This document shows positions 45,559 through 57,216 of a stretch of DNA of 64,000 bases, in pieces. The translations under genes and the position numbers were made by a program. This stretch comes from Selaginella moellendorffii (taxonomy: Eukaryota > Streptophyta > Lycopodiopsida > Selaginellales > Selaginellaceae), in the NCBI RefSeq assembly GCF_000143415.4, contig NW_003314261.1, positions 4,251,416 through 4,315,415 of the forward strand, in the 5' to 3' direction. How positions within the stretch are numbered: position 1 is the stretch's first letter; the number at the start of each line of letters is the position of its first letter. A model generated the notes under the pieces. The model did no database searches and was not told the DNA's origin. It saw nothing but the letters and a program-made list of their open reading frames with translations.

Positions 45559-46469
45559 TTGCTTGAGTTAGTTCTGATAGATTTGGATGTTATTTCCTTT
45601 GGGTGATACATTCGCGAGCATTGTGCTTGTCAATCAATAATACTTTGTGTTCTTTGAGTTATCTTTGGTAAGTTGTTTGACATACTGTTTACAACCTTCG
45701 GTATTTAAGTTTTATCATTGCGTTTCCTTGATGATAAACTAGCTATTGAATTTTGTAGAATGGTCAATCCTCTATTTACCAACTATAGTGATTTTGGTGG
45801 TTCCTATACTGTAATACTGGTTTATCGGATAATAACTTACTTGGAATACTTTTGTGTTCTAACCTAAGCTTTATTCATTGTTAATTAAATCTTTAAGATA
45901 TCATTGTCTAACTTTGATATAGTCCATATATTAATCTTTGAGTTTGGGCCAGTATAGGCAGACTGGCTTCGGCACTTCGTGTGCATGTTGAAATCTCTAG
46001 TCATGGAGTAACTACTGTCGACTAGTCACATAACCCGCCTCTTTATCGATGTTCTTTATTCTGTTCAAAGGGCGTGGCCGTGTAAACAACTCTAACTGCC
46101 TGTTGATAGTAGTCTATCTAAACCTTACTGACAGGTCTGGTTTCTTTGCTCAAGAGGGTTGGGGCCTCTAGCTTCTCTCTCTATGTCCTTGTGGGCAGGG
46201 GCATATCACACTTTTGTAGCTGGGTGACACCCAGAGCAGCAAGGGTGGTTGACTCCGTTGGTCATTTCCTTGTCGGTAACGACCGGAAGGTGTCTGAGCT
46301 GGTAGCGCCTCTGCGTTAGACAAAGAGGTTGCCCCGTAACTCATTTAAGTTGGTGCATTTCTCACATAGTGTGAATCCCGTGAAATTTTTCTAGAGTTGT
46401 TTCCTTGGCGGTATTCTAGACTCAAGTATGCATCGACGAGGACGTTGATTTTCCCCAAGGGGGGGAGAG
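45559..46469 (+). other. 3' part of another Ty3 interior (non-coding or decayed)
   Basis: Continues the sequence interrupted at 28075. Its last 20 bases form a purine tract (CCCCAAGGGGGGGAGAG) directly before an LTR start at 46470, so this is the 3' end of an internal region of the long-LTR family. No intact frame. The rest is too decayed to place. Confidence 0.5.
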
Positions 46470-46926
46470 TGTCGCGAATATGACTTCGGGTATCAAAAGT
46501 TACCTATCGACTAGTCCTTACAGACACTCTTTCCTTACTGCCATGACGGCAGGAGGTCGGTATTGCTGGACTTGTTATCAGTCTCTACCTAAGCTAGTTG
46601 AGAAACTGGTCCTCGCGTGTGCACTTGACTAGATGAGCATAAGGAAGGAATTCCTAAGTGTCTATTTAGTCAAGCATACTTGACCTGGTTAGAGAAACTC
46701 ATTCATTGACTTGCACTTGCTAGTGTTGGGAACCCTTGCAATATTGAGATTGGTCCCTCAATATTCGATAAATGATAGCTTACCGTGTCTGCCAAACACC
46801 CTCATTATCATGCCCTTTGTGTTAGTCTCAATTCAGTCTCAAATGCTAATTATGGAAAGTGTCTACATTTGCTCATTTGGCATATCTACATAATGTAGAG
46901 ATTGGCCTGAACATAATGATGTTCGT
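46470..46926 (+). repeat. LTR start fragment of the long-LTR family
   Basis: TGTCGCGAATATGACTTCGG and the next 450 bp match 23107-23560. The match stops where the next retroelement begins. Confidence 0.75.
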
Positions 46927-47260
46927 TGTAGTGGCCAATAACGAGCCCGTATAACAAAGTGAGGCAGAACACGTGGAGGGATGACTCGGCAAGGAGATCT
47001 GATGTGGCGGGGAGGGGTTTGTTATAGAGGATCGGGCGGCAGATCAGCGGGGGACTTCTTGGGATGCAGCAGGGTAGCGATAAAGGACATGGCGGGAGCT
47101 AGGGCTGGGGGGAGGATGGGCTTGGGAACGGCGTGACGAGCAAGGGCAATCAAGATCTGAGCACAATAAGGGCTTTGACCTAGTGTGGAATCCAATAAGC
47201 CTCGCCTAGGCTTACGCCCATTTTATGGTGGAGATGAGGGGCAACTCATCACATCTAGGC
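46927..47260 (+). repeat. 5' LTR of the TTL-carrying element (right boundary uncertain)
   Basis: 46927-47098 aligns with 49045-49202 plus 63993-64000. It includes GCGATAAAGGACATGG, the uninterrupted version of the site hit by copy 2. The 3' limit cannot be fixed because the partner LTR leaves the window. Confidence 0.6.
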
Positions 47261-47464
47261 CAGGCATACTAGAGCCTTTTCAATTCCATTTCTGGCATGA
47301 CTAAAATTTTGAACATGAGGGCTTGCGTAGTAACATGCCTGTGTGGAGGACACACATGGCCAAAAGGACTTTCTTGGCTAGGACAGCCAGTGTGACCAAG
47401 AGGTTTGGTCACAAGGCATGGCATCCAAAGGTTGGAGCCACCATACATCCAGCCAAGGGTTGAG

Positions 47465-47652
47465 AAATGAGCTGAGCCGAGGAGGCCAATGGTGGGGGGG
47501 ATCTTGGAGATCTACCCTAGGTGCTAGGAATGAGCTGAGCCGAGGAGGCCAGTGGTGGGGGGATCTTGGTGATCTACCCTAAGCGTTGAGGAATGAGCTG
47601 AGCCGAGGTAGCCAATGGTGGGGGGATCTTGGTGATCTACCCTTGGTGCTAG
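47465..47652 (+). repeat. three tandem units of about 62 bp
   Basis: Each unit has GAATGAGCTGAGCCGAGG, then CAATGGTGGGGGGATCTTGG and ends GATCTACCCT. It lies in the leader of the TTL-carrying element. Confidence 0.9.
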
Positions 47653-47718
47653 TGACGTGCTTGGGCCATGGCACCTTTCTCGTCTGGCATGAACTGAAAG
47701 CATGGCATCTTCGCTGTC

Positions 47719-47997
47719 ATGAGGACGGGCATCTGGCCACGAAGGGGACTCAAATGCTCCACTCCGCTCTGGGAAAGGGAGGATGCGTCTGACCGGCTGT
47801 CTGAAGAACCACGAGTGGAGGCGACCACTGAGAGGCTGCTGGAGAATGCTGACGTTGCACTCTTGAAGGACCCCCAGGTCACACGGCGATTAGTAGTAGC
47901 GGAAATGCTACAACGAGAAAGGAGCTTTTCTACCCAGAAGTTTCAGCTATTTCAGAAATTTTGGCTAGGCTGTCGCAATGCATTTCTCCGAGAGTGA
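47719..47997 (+). CDS. gag-like or unknown N-terminal frame before the TTL piece
   Basis: 92 codons (EDASDRLSEEPRVEATTERL, RRLVVAEMLQRERSFSTQ). It may be the element's own gag N-terminus, helical and charged. It overlaps the start of the TTL frame in another phase. Low confidence as a real gene. Confidence 0.3.
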   Translation: MRTGIWPRRGLKCSTPLWEREDASDRLSEEPRVEATTERLLENADVALLKDPQVTRRLVVAEMLQRERSFSTQKFQLFQKFWLGCRNAFLRE

Positions 47998-48499
47998 TTG
48001 GATAGCATGCTGCGGCAGCTCCAAATTCGCCAAAGAGATGGCCAAGGTCAGGCCTTTCAAGAATCTCACCAAGGCGATCGAGATGTCGCGGCAGATATGG
48101 TGGAATCAGGTGGATGTTCCTGGATGGCTAGAAGCTTTTAGAGCTCATCTAAGGATTGGAGTGCTCAGCAGCAAGTCCACAATAGACTGGTGTGCCGAGG
48201 AGCAAGCTACAGCATTGAGCAGTGCAAATGATCGAGCACTCAAGGATCTAGCCGAGTGGAATCAGCTCTACGAATCAAAAAAATTTGGCTTCGTGTTCCT
48301 TGTTTGTGCAACTGGAAAGAGTAGCTCAGAAATTTTGCAGTTTCTCAAGGGACAAATCACAAATAGACTCTTGGTTGAGCTCCAAGTTGCTGCAAACGAA
48401 CAACAAAAGATCACAAAACTACAGTTGTCAAAGCTCGTCTCACAGAACACTGCTCCTAGCGGTGACAAGAACACTTCCAAGTTGAGCCTTTTGGAGTAG
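47978..48499 (+). pseudogene. TTL: captured OHCU-decarboxylase domain of allantoin synthase (TTL), intronless
   Basis: 173 codons matching the N-terminal domain of plant transthyretin-like protein: DWIACCGSSKFAKEMAKVRP, IWWNQVDVPGWLEAFRAH, WCAEEQATAL, KFGFVFLVCATGKS and EQQKITKLQLSKL. In plants this peroxisomal bifunctional enzyme decarboxylates OHCU to allantoin in purine breakdown. The catalytic His of the EAFxAHxxIG motif and the following E-Q pair are present (AHLRIG here, AHPQIG usual). The second, transthyretin-like (HIU hydrolase) domain is absent: the frame ends LSLLE and gag-like sequence follows. There are no introns, so it was probably picked up from mRNA. Expression is unknown. 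Confidence 0.8.
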
Positions 48500-48589
48500 A
48501 GACTTGATCATGAAAAAGCTCTCGGCTCTCCTTTAAGCTGCAAAGAATCTGGTACTTTTCGAACTGGTGAAGTTTCGTCATTGGCTCAC

Positions 48590-48983
48590 GTCAAGTATCC
48601 TATATACAAAATGGGAGAAGACTTTGAGCTCTATTTGAAGATTTTCGAGTGTGCAGCACACAACAACAAAGTGGCAGGGAGATAGATTATGCATGGCCCT
48701 GGAAGGGGAAGCACAATGACTTTTTATGGCCCATCGGAGTGGAGTTGAAGAGGAATCTTGGGTGGAGGCAATTCAACGTGGCTGCTGCCTCTTCCAGCTT
48801 GGACAGCCTGCTGAACGTGCCTTCCTCACGATGAGGGATCGCAAATTCAAGAGAGGTGAGTCCGTGCAACAGTACTGGGCAGCATTGATTCGAGTAACTA
48901 GGATGCTAAATAGTGACGCAGCAATGGCTGAGGGCATGGCAAAGCAGACGTTCTATATCAGAAATGAGGTAGGAGACCACTAA
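48590..48983 (+). pseudogene. gag capsid remnant of the TTL-carrying element
   Basis: In changing frames: KYPIYKMGEDFELYLKIFEC, then (another frame) EEESWVEAIQRGCCLFQLGQ and RDRKFKRGESVQQYWAALI. This is a retrotransposon capsid pattern. It has at least one frameshift and a stop at 48983. No zinc knuckle or pol follows; about 60 bp later the purine tract and the 3' LTR begin. Confidence 0.6.
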
Positions 48984-49044
48984 GACTACAAGGGGAAACG
49001 CGTGGAAGCGTCTCCATTTTATCGGGGGGAAGAACCGCTATAGC

Positions 49045-49202
49045 TATAGCAGCCAATAACGAGCCCGTATAACAAAGTGAGGCAGAACATGTGGAGGGAT
49101 GACTCAGCAAGGAGATCTGACGTGGCAGGGAGGGGTTTGTTATAGAGGATCGAGCGGCAGATCAGCAGGGGACTTCTTGGGATGCAGCAGGGCAGTGATA
49201 AA
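49045..49202 (+). repeat. 3' LTR of the TTL-carrying element, interrupted
   Basis: Matches 46927-47088 and is cut by copy 2 of the DNA transposon after TAAA (49199-49202). It resumes at 63993. Confidence 0.8.
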
Positions 49203-49226
49203 AAGCTCTATTTCGTTAAAGTAGGA
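49203..49226 (+). repeat. left terminal inverted repeat, copy 2
   Basis: AAGCTCTATTTCGTTAAAGT then AGGA; one mismatch to the other ends. Confidence 0.9.
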
Positions 49227-49873
49227 TTTATTCAGTAAAATGGGACTAGGTACAAATTTTCAAGTATTTGAAAATGATATGATACTTTCGTGAAATTATA
49301 TGTTTTTTGTCCAGGGGCTAGACATATCTGGGGCATGGTGACTAGCGCGGTGACTTTGTGTCCAGATTGAGTCCATCTGGTTGTATAATAAATCTCATTG
49401 GCAAGGTGAACAAGCCGAATCTGAAGCTAAAGAAGAGCGATGGCATGCGCGCACACACTATTTGTTTGTTCATTGAGCGTGTGGTGAGCTTTCCAAGATG
49501 AACGTCATTCCTATTAGCCAGACATATAACTTAATGGTGAGAACATTTAGATATTATTCAATGTTATCTTTTTCTAACGAATTTAATTGTGAAGGTGTAG
49601 CAAGAGACATTGCTAGTCTGGAGAAGTCATTTAACTCATTTGACCCTTAGTGTATTTTCATGAAACTAAATAACATTCATATTATTAAGGAATTTCTCTT
49701 GTACCTTTTTTTTACGACATAGAGGCTTGCATTTCTTTCAAAGGTGATTTAGTAAAAGGCCTGAGGGCACATGCCATTCTATTTCTCAGACCGGTATTAA
49801 GATATACTAGTGCAAAGGGAAAAAGGTATTTGGTGATCAAGTAAATGGCATGAGGGCACACGCCATTATAAGC
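49227..49873. other. left subterminal region of copy 2
   Basis: Collinear with 31028-31605 of copy 1. It ends with a palindrome near 49846-49867 (ATGGCATGAGGGCACACGCC). No gene. Confidence 0.6.
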
Positions 49874-50131
49874 CTAAGCGCTAGTGGACACCTCCTTTTT
49901 GGTACTCTCAGCGGTACTATCATCCTTCTCCGGGTCAGTTGTTTTGCTTTGGATTGTTGTCTTTAACGTTACTGAGGCGTTTTTGATAGTTGTTAATATT
50001 GCCGTTTGTTCAGAAAAATGATCACCTGGAGTATAGTACGGGGAGTTTAGAAGACTTATATATTCTACATCTTCACCTATCTCCTTCTTCGTCTCCTTTT
50101 CTGCCTCACTTACAGATTTTGTGCTTGCCAT
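49874..50131 (-). CDS. small hydrophilic protein, only in copy 2
   Basis: ATG at 50131; 85 residues (MASTKSVSEAEKETKKEIGE, SPYYTPGDHFSEQ, ending KKEVSTSA). Rich in Lys, Glu, Thr and Ser, with no known domain. The minus-strand sequence just before the ATG (TTTTAG|GGTGAAGAGCA) looks like a splice acceptor, so this could instead be part of an exon. It is lost from copy 1 by a roughly 950-bp deletion. Confidence 0.4.
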   Translation of the reverse strand: MASTKSVSEAEKETKKEIGEDVEYISLLNSPYYTPGDHFSEQTAILTTIKNASVTLKTTIQSKTTDPEKDDSTAESTKKEVSTSA

Positions 50132-50771
50132 GAGAATGCTCTTCACCCTAAAATATGGAGTTTGTTGTGTTATAAAAGGAAACCAACACACACGCTGCAA
50201 GGGAATGATGGTACATAAAGCACGTAAGCCTACAATATGGGTTTATGTGCCATTAATATGGGCCACATGCCATATTATTAGATTTATGCACGTGTGATTG
50301 GTAAATGCATATGTCACATCATCTTTGTTTTACCTCACACACTATATCAGGCCTAATGAACCATATCACATGTGCGCACATGCTATATATATGGAGAAGT
50401 ATTATGCAAGGATAGAAAAATTCAATGCATGATTGTGGAGAGCAATGGCATGAAGCCACATGCTAAATAACATTTTAGAGAAAGAATTAAAATAGAAACA
50501 TGCAAATAGTACTGAGTGGACCAAGACTTAGAAGTGCACAATTGAATGAGGTATTTCTAATAAATATTTCACTCACCTCATATAGGAATGGCTACCACTC
50601 TCAAATGGCATATCGCCTCATGCCATCACCACGCAATTTGTTATAACAATCCGATGAATTCATATTCGGCTTGTTCACCTTGAACTTTAAGTAAGATTTG
50701 CTAGAACAACTAAGAATTTATACTTGTTATTTGTATCATCTCACCTAGGAATGGCGTAAGGCCACATGCCA
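50132..50771. other. region with palindromes and exon-like units, copy 2 only
   Basis: Contains palindrome variants (for example ATGGCATATCGCCTCATGCC near 50605). On the minus strand there is a unit TTCAAG|GTGAACAAGCCGAAT near 50672 that resembles the acceptor and start of the last transposase exon. No continuous frame. Confidence 0.5.
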
Positions 50772-53700
50772 TCACGCCTCCTCTGATTCAGATTCGGATT
50801 GTTCACCTTGAAATAAAATACATTAGAAACTTAGTAAAGGAATATTAATGAATCTCACCTTGAACCCGGGTTATGAATGCTCTTGCTGCATCTCTTGCAT
50901 GGTCTGGCAAGGTGATGGTGGCACTTTGCTTCCGCATCCAACCATGCACAACATTATCCACTGATATGCTCATGCTGGGATCCCTTGGATTCAGCACCCA
51001 TCTCTTTTCTAGGCAATCTTTCGTATATCCAGAACTTGGCTTGAACCACTCCACAGTTACATTGAAGGAGTTAGTTTCCGCGTCCTCCTCTGCATCAGTG
51101 ATGCAGCACCCCACCCATATCATTTGTTTTTTATTACTGGGTCTGACAAGCACGACCATTCCTTTGCAGACCTGTACTGGATTGAATGTTGAATCCGGCT
51201 TCTTGTTCCTCGGCGCACAATAGTGATCCTCAACATCGTTATCTGTCACTGTATTTCCAGAGGACATTGTTCCGCTACTATCTGGTGCTCTGGGTTCTAG
51301 CCAAAAGGACTCTTCCAATTCTTCATATACAACCGGCCCATTTTGGATAGCAGATATAATCTTCTCCCAGTATTCGAGCAAAGGCTTGCACCTCTGAAAA
51401 TAGGATTCTCCACCAAACACCAACCCCCTCTTCCAGAAGGCAATATGCTGTCTAATCCCGGCCACTATACTTTCCTGGTCTTTGAGTCCATCCGGGTGCA
51501 TCGGCCGTGGGGAACCCTGAGGAATCATAGGTTCCCCAGTTATGGGATCTCTCTTGAAGAGTTCAATGCCGTCCACTGGCAACCACACTGTGTCCCATTC
51601 TCTCATCTTGTACCTCATCACTGGAGCACCGTCACGCATGCTGAAATCAAACTGAAGAGGCTTGGAGTGGCCAATCAGCATTTCGGATCCGTCCCTGATG
51701 TAGCCTCTTACAAACCCCTTAAAGTCTGGAACCTCTGTCACAAGTGCAGCTTCAACAGTGCCTTTGATGCAATTTTGGAATTCATCGTAGAGTTGTGGGA
51801 GGGTGAGGACATTGGATCGCCGGAGGGACTCTGCCAGGTGACTGAACATGGCATCGACGTCTTCATGAGTGTGCCCAACCATGAGAAAGCCAAGTGTAAC
51901 CGTTTCAAATATGCCTTTGGCAACAAGCATCGCCAAGTACGCGAAGACGTACATGTTTTTGTTCTCACTGCCAGCATTGTCTGTTTGGAGCAGAAGATGG
52001 GGTGGAAGGCCATATCGGCCGCAAGAACTTCCTTGAGATTCTGCTTCGTTTGGATGAGGCTGTGCATTCACCGGGCGACTAGCCTCGTCGGAATGGCATG
52101 AGGCCTCACGTGATAACCCTACAATCTGACGGCCAACATATTCACTGGGATGGCATGGGGCCCCATGCGATACTGCAAGCCTTTGCTCCTCCTCCAGCTG
52201 AACCCTGTATGGGGTTCAATTGACAAGGGCCTTATGCAAGGGTTGGCCGTTCAGCTCAGTCTGCGCACTTTGCAGAGACCTTAAGTGTTTTGTTAGGGAC
52301 ACAATCATCATGTTTGCACCCCCGCCACCCTATAGAGGTACAAAGAAGTTCCCATAGTTCTGGGCACCATGCCCATGAGTGATTATGCCAAACAGAGACA
52401 CAGGCAGCTGCATGGATGAAGAGATTGCCTTGGGGGCAGGATTGAGTTGAGGTAAGCACGTCTTTTTCTGGTCCATTTTGTCGTGGATGATGCAGAGGTA
52501 AGAATCAGGTCTCTCCATGGAGAGAATCCTGTTATGATAATATGCAGTCCTGCAGCTTCTCTGCTCGATGTTGTGGTCGAGCCGCCTTCTAACCAACGTC
52601 TCTCGCTCTTGAGCGATGCAAGAATTCTTTGACAAAGCCATTTTGATAGTAGTGCATTCGTCACACTTTGAAAAGCTGGAGTACTTTCCTATACTCACAT
52701 CCCTGAACTTGTTGCTCCACAATCTACTAAATCTAGATTGGCTCAGCTTCATGTAGCCATTACTCTGGAGTTCCCAATTCACATCTTCCAATATGGCCCC
52801 CTTGGTATACATGGAAGGGAGAACTCGTTGGGTGTCTCGTGTTCCATCTTCCAAGAGGCGGGTTTTATGTGGTTGCTGCTCGCTACATGTCTCAATAAAC
52901 CTCTTGAAGATTGCTTCTCCATATACAACATGACCTCTGGTTTTGTGCGTACCGTCGTTCCCATGGACTGCCTGTTGAACCCTTTGTTCCTCGAACTCAG
53001 TTTTGATTCTGTAGAATGTGGTTTGAGGGACTCCATAAATGATTCTCTATGCCTTCATGTAGACCAAACCCCTCTGGAAGACCATGCCCCCCACCTAATG
53101 TTCTGAAGCATCAACAGATGACCGTAATGCCTCATACACAAAATTGCGAGCTGCCTTCCAGGACAATGTCTTGTATCTTGCTCTCTCCTCTTCAATAGCA
53201 TCCCAATCAGCATGTTGACAGCACCTCCTCTTGCAACAAGCAACTGTCGAGACCATTCGAACCTCCATCGCCATTTTCTGCCTTTTCGGTTCGTTGCTCA
53301 GATCCCTTTGGCTGCGCTTTAGGAAGGTGTACTTTCTTTTCCCATGAAGAGATGTTCTGTCATCAGTTGTAGTGGTGTTTGATTGTGAATCCTTCACATT
53401 CTCAAACACTAAATGCCTCAATTTCCACCGCACAATGCTTCCAATAGTTAGACTGTTTTCTTCTGTGCCAACAACCTCTAAAATCACAACTCCAATATCA
53501 TCCCAGCCCAATTCTTGATTAGCAACCGCATCTCTTGGACCGACAACTGTGGCTAAGCCCTCAACTACCACCTCCCCCTCGGGGTTGTTTAGAAACACCT
53601 TTGCCTGAATCCATGTAGCACGGTTCTTAAGATCCACGGAGGGAACATGCGTCACACTTGTGTTGTCGCTAACATCTGCTTTCTTCTGAAGATTTTTCAA

Positions 53701-53911
53701 GGCAACAACAACATACCCCGACGACCATCTCTCCTCGTTCAATAGCGACCACATTCCCATTGAAGACAGTCTCTATTGATACAGCAGCATTGCCTTCCCC
53801 AAGCCTTTGACAGTGTATAACAAAGTTCCGATCCATAGACACAAGGGTCTCTTTTGCAACTCTCTTCTCACCATTCAAAATGTAAACCATTTCCCCAACC
53901 CTGAAGGCCAT
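50772..53911 (-). pseudogene. transposase-like gene of copy 2, inactivated
   Basis: Collinear with 31620-34761 of copy 1, including the 52-bp last intron (50807-50858). Broken by a 2-bp deletion near 53713, and by in-frame stops at 53095-53097 (Q to stop), 52330-52332 and 52216-52218. The stops look like C-to-T changes. The core motif region (DNAGSENKN, GHTHEDVD) is still readable within 50845-52071. It could only move if served by a functional copy such as copy 1. Confidence 0.85.
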
Positions 53912-54099
53912 TCTGAAAGTGCAGAAAAGAAGTTAAGACCATACAAAAAATGATTGGAGAATGGCCTAAATCATAACATACCAAACAACTTCAATAGCAT
54001 GAGGCCACATGCCATTATTCAAACATGCTATTGACACCCACGTGAAATTTCGCATTCACAAAATTGGCATGAGCCCTCATGCCATTAGTGGTACCACTA

Positions 54100-54291
54100 A
54101 TGGCATGAGGCCTCACGCTATCTTTGGCCCCTGCTAGCCTGTTGCTATATTCCTTTTGCCTTGCTGCAACTGTATATATTTTTGTGTGTATGACTAGTCA
54201 CCCATACAAAAATATATACAGTTGCAACAAGGCAAAAGGAATATGGCAATAGGCTAGCAAGGGCCAAAGATGGCATGAGGCCTCATGCCAT
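54100..54291. repeat. 192-bp foldback with palindromes at both ends
   Basis: Left arm 54100 to about 54187 is the reverse complement of about 54205-54291 (shared blocks CAAAAATATATACAG, AAGGCAAAAGGAATAT, GGCCAAAGATGGCATGAGGC). Each end is a 22-bp palindrome (54100-54121 and 54270-54291, the latter perfect). Absent from copy 1. Confidence 0.85.
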
Positions 54292-54639
54292 CTTGATAAA
54301 CACATAGCTATAGGTAGGTAAAGAAACTATTGGCAATATGCTAGTGATGAACTTGCAAGCCCCAAGATGGCATGAGCCCTCATGCCATTAGTGGTACCGT
54401 AGCGCTGCTCGCACCACCACAACTGCTCGTAGCGCCGCTCGCACAAACTACCACTCACATAAACTGTCGCTCGCAATGGCGCTCACAATGCCGCAACCGC
54501 TCTTAGACGCATAAACCACAACTCACAACGCCGCTTACACAAGCAGCGCTCACTGCGCTCAGCGGAACCAAGAACACGGCGCACAAAAATGATAGACCTA
54601 GGAATGAGTTCGAGAATTCAAAAATAACACACACTTGAA

Positions 54640-56560
54640 CGTCATATCAAATCCTTTGACAAACCAGATCTTATGATTCCTCTGACAAATTTCAAACTGA
54701 GTAGCTTCTAGACTTTGCTGTCGGACGTTGAACTTTGTCACATCATGTCCTTGCCTCGATCCAGCTGTGCCATGTCAGTGATTCGAACTTTGCCATGCCA
54801 TGTCAGTGATCCGCGCCAAGATTATTCGCTGTGTAAAGGAATAATTATGTTGTGTGTGTACGTCCATTTATGGCAATATAAGGCCACACGCCATTCAAAG
54901 AATAATGCTAGTCGAGCATTTTTTTGTGCATTTTTGGGTTATGAGCCCACACGCTATAAAGTTTACCTGTACCAAAAATAGAAACAGCTTTATTTTCTTG
55001 GGAATTTAAGTGGTTGAGGCATTTTTAAACTTACAAACACATGCCCTACTTACATTCCTTTGGTTGCTTAAAATTCAAAAATATTATAAACCTTTCTTTT
55101 TGCATTTTCAATATTTTCAATTATGGTTTTTGATTTTCGCAGGACCAGCCTAGTAATCTATTTGCATCCCATCATGTTTATAGCTAACTTTCGTTTGTCC
55201 CCTTCGCTAGCCTGAGATACATCTGCTTGGCATCTGCCTCTTACAGCATTTGCCCAGAAAGGGCATCTTTCTTCACGCAGCATTTGCCACATGTTTAGGG
55301 TTTAGGGTTTAGGGTTTAGCAATTCAGTAGCTTGATAAACATGCAAATACAAAACTTGATGCAAAATCTTTTGATATGTCACAATGCCCCTAGGACCATA
55401 AACACATTTCAATAGAGAGGGTCCTTTCATTTCATAACTCCTTACGTAGATCTTGGTGAAACCAGAGTTAGTGAAGTTAGTTTCTTGTGATCTCACATCT
55501 GATTGTGATGTCCCTTTGCAGTGTCGATGGAAAGGTCAATGCACACCAAACTATAAAATCTTGGAGCAAAATAACGGTCGGATCTATGGCAAATGCCCCT
55601 GAAACATTGTAAGGCTCGTGTGGTCTCATGTGGTGTTTGATCGAGATGCTTCTTTGCAGGGTCATCAAGAAAGACATTGTATACCATTCTGTAAAATCTA
55701 GTTGCGATTTAACGGTTGGATCTCTAGAAAACTCAAAAAAATCTCACGCGTGTCAGAATATTCTAGGAATTACTCCTATGTGCCCCTTAAAATGGCATGC
55801 GGCTCCACGCCATTCAAGAGATAACGCCAGATGATGTTGAGCATTTTTTGGTGCATTTTTTGGGATCAAAATTGCATGAGCCCACACACTTGAACGTCAC
55901 ATCAAATCCTCTAACAAACCAGATCTTATAATTCCTCTGACAAATTTTAAACTGAGTAGCTTTTAGACTTTGCTATCGGACGTTGAACTTTGTCACATCA
56001 TGTCCTTGCCTCGATCCAGCTGTGCCATGTCAGTGATTCGAACTTTGCCATGCCACGTCAGCAATTCGCACCAAGATTATTCACCATGTAACTGCTCGGC
56101 ATCTGCCTCTTACAGCATTTGCCCAGAAAGGGCATCTTTCTTCAGGCAGCATTTGCCACATATTTAGGGAGGGTTTAGGGTTTAGCAATTCAGTAGCTTG
56201 ATAAACATGCAAATACAAAACTTGATGCAAAATCCTTTGATATGTCACAATGCCCCTAGAACCATAAACACATTTCAATAGAGAGGGTCCTTTCATTTCA
56301 TAACTCCTTACGTAGATCTTGGTGAAACCAGAGTTAGTGAAGTTAGTTTCTTGTGATCCCGCATCTGATTGTGATGTCCCTTTGCAGTGTCGATAGAAAG
56401 GTCAATGCACACCAAACTGTAGAATCTTGGAGCAAAATAACTGTCGGATCTATGGCAAATGCCCCTAAAACATTGTAAGGCTCGTGTGGTCTCATGTGGT
56501 GTCCGATCGAGATGCTTCTTTGTAGGGTCATCAAGAAGGAAATTGTATACCATTCTTTAT
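54640..56560 (+). repeat. internal tandem duplication in copy 2
   Basis: 54640-55700 recurs at 55885-56560 with an internal deletion. Shared landmarks: TTGAACTTTGTCACATCATG, the TTTAGGG tract, TCATTTCATAACTCCTTACG and GATGCTTCTTTG. Copy 1 has one unit plus a trace of the second at about 36655-36690. Confidence 0.8.
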
Positions 56561-57216
56561 TTAGCTGAACATCTGGCATTTTTGGAAATATAAGATGCTT
56601 TAGAATATCCAATCATGCATGGTATAAATATAGTGAGGGTATTAAATGATATCCCAATCATGATCTTTCTTTTGGATTTCACGTGCATGCAGTCCGAGAT
56701 ATGATGACATTGCGGATTTCTTTTGGATTTCACGTGCATGCATGCGCGCGGCGATCCAGAAATTAATGGTGGCGCCCAAGTTCGAGGAATGATGACGTTG
56801 CGTGATTACCAACCGTTGTGACATTTCGCGCGTGTGAGGTTAGGTTTTGCATTTTGCTTCATACTCGTGCTTTCATACTCGCGCTCGCACACTCGCGATC
56901 ACGCTCACATTCGCGCTCATCTACCTTCTCTACAGGTTTCTCGTGTGCATCGGCGTCCACTCGGGCTCGCATCACGCTCGCATCGCGCTCGTGTGCATCG
57001 GCGTCCACTTCAAGACACACCCAGTTTGTAACTTCGCCGCCAACTCCGCCGCCCACTCCGCCACCCACACGCAGCCCACTTGGCGTCTCGGGAGATTTCA
57101 GCGCCACTCTCCAACTGTAAGTGGCAGAGTAGCCTTGCTGCTACGATCCGCTGCACACACAGTGCACATTCGCTAGCGAGTCCGGCCTCGATTGTCACGC
57201 CTCTATTCGGCTTCAA

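Larger units (their letters stand above)
53912..57216. promoter_or_regulatory. divergent intergenic/control region of copy 2
   Basis: 3.3 kb, longer than in copy 1 because of a foldback (54100-54291) and a tandem duplication (54640-55700 repeated in shortened form at 55885-56560). It holds the CGCTCGCA repeats, TTTAGGG tracts and several palindromes. No gene seen. Confidence 0.55.
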
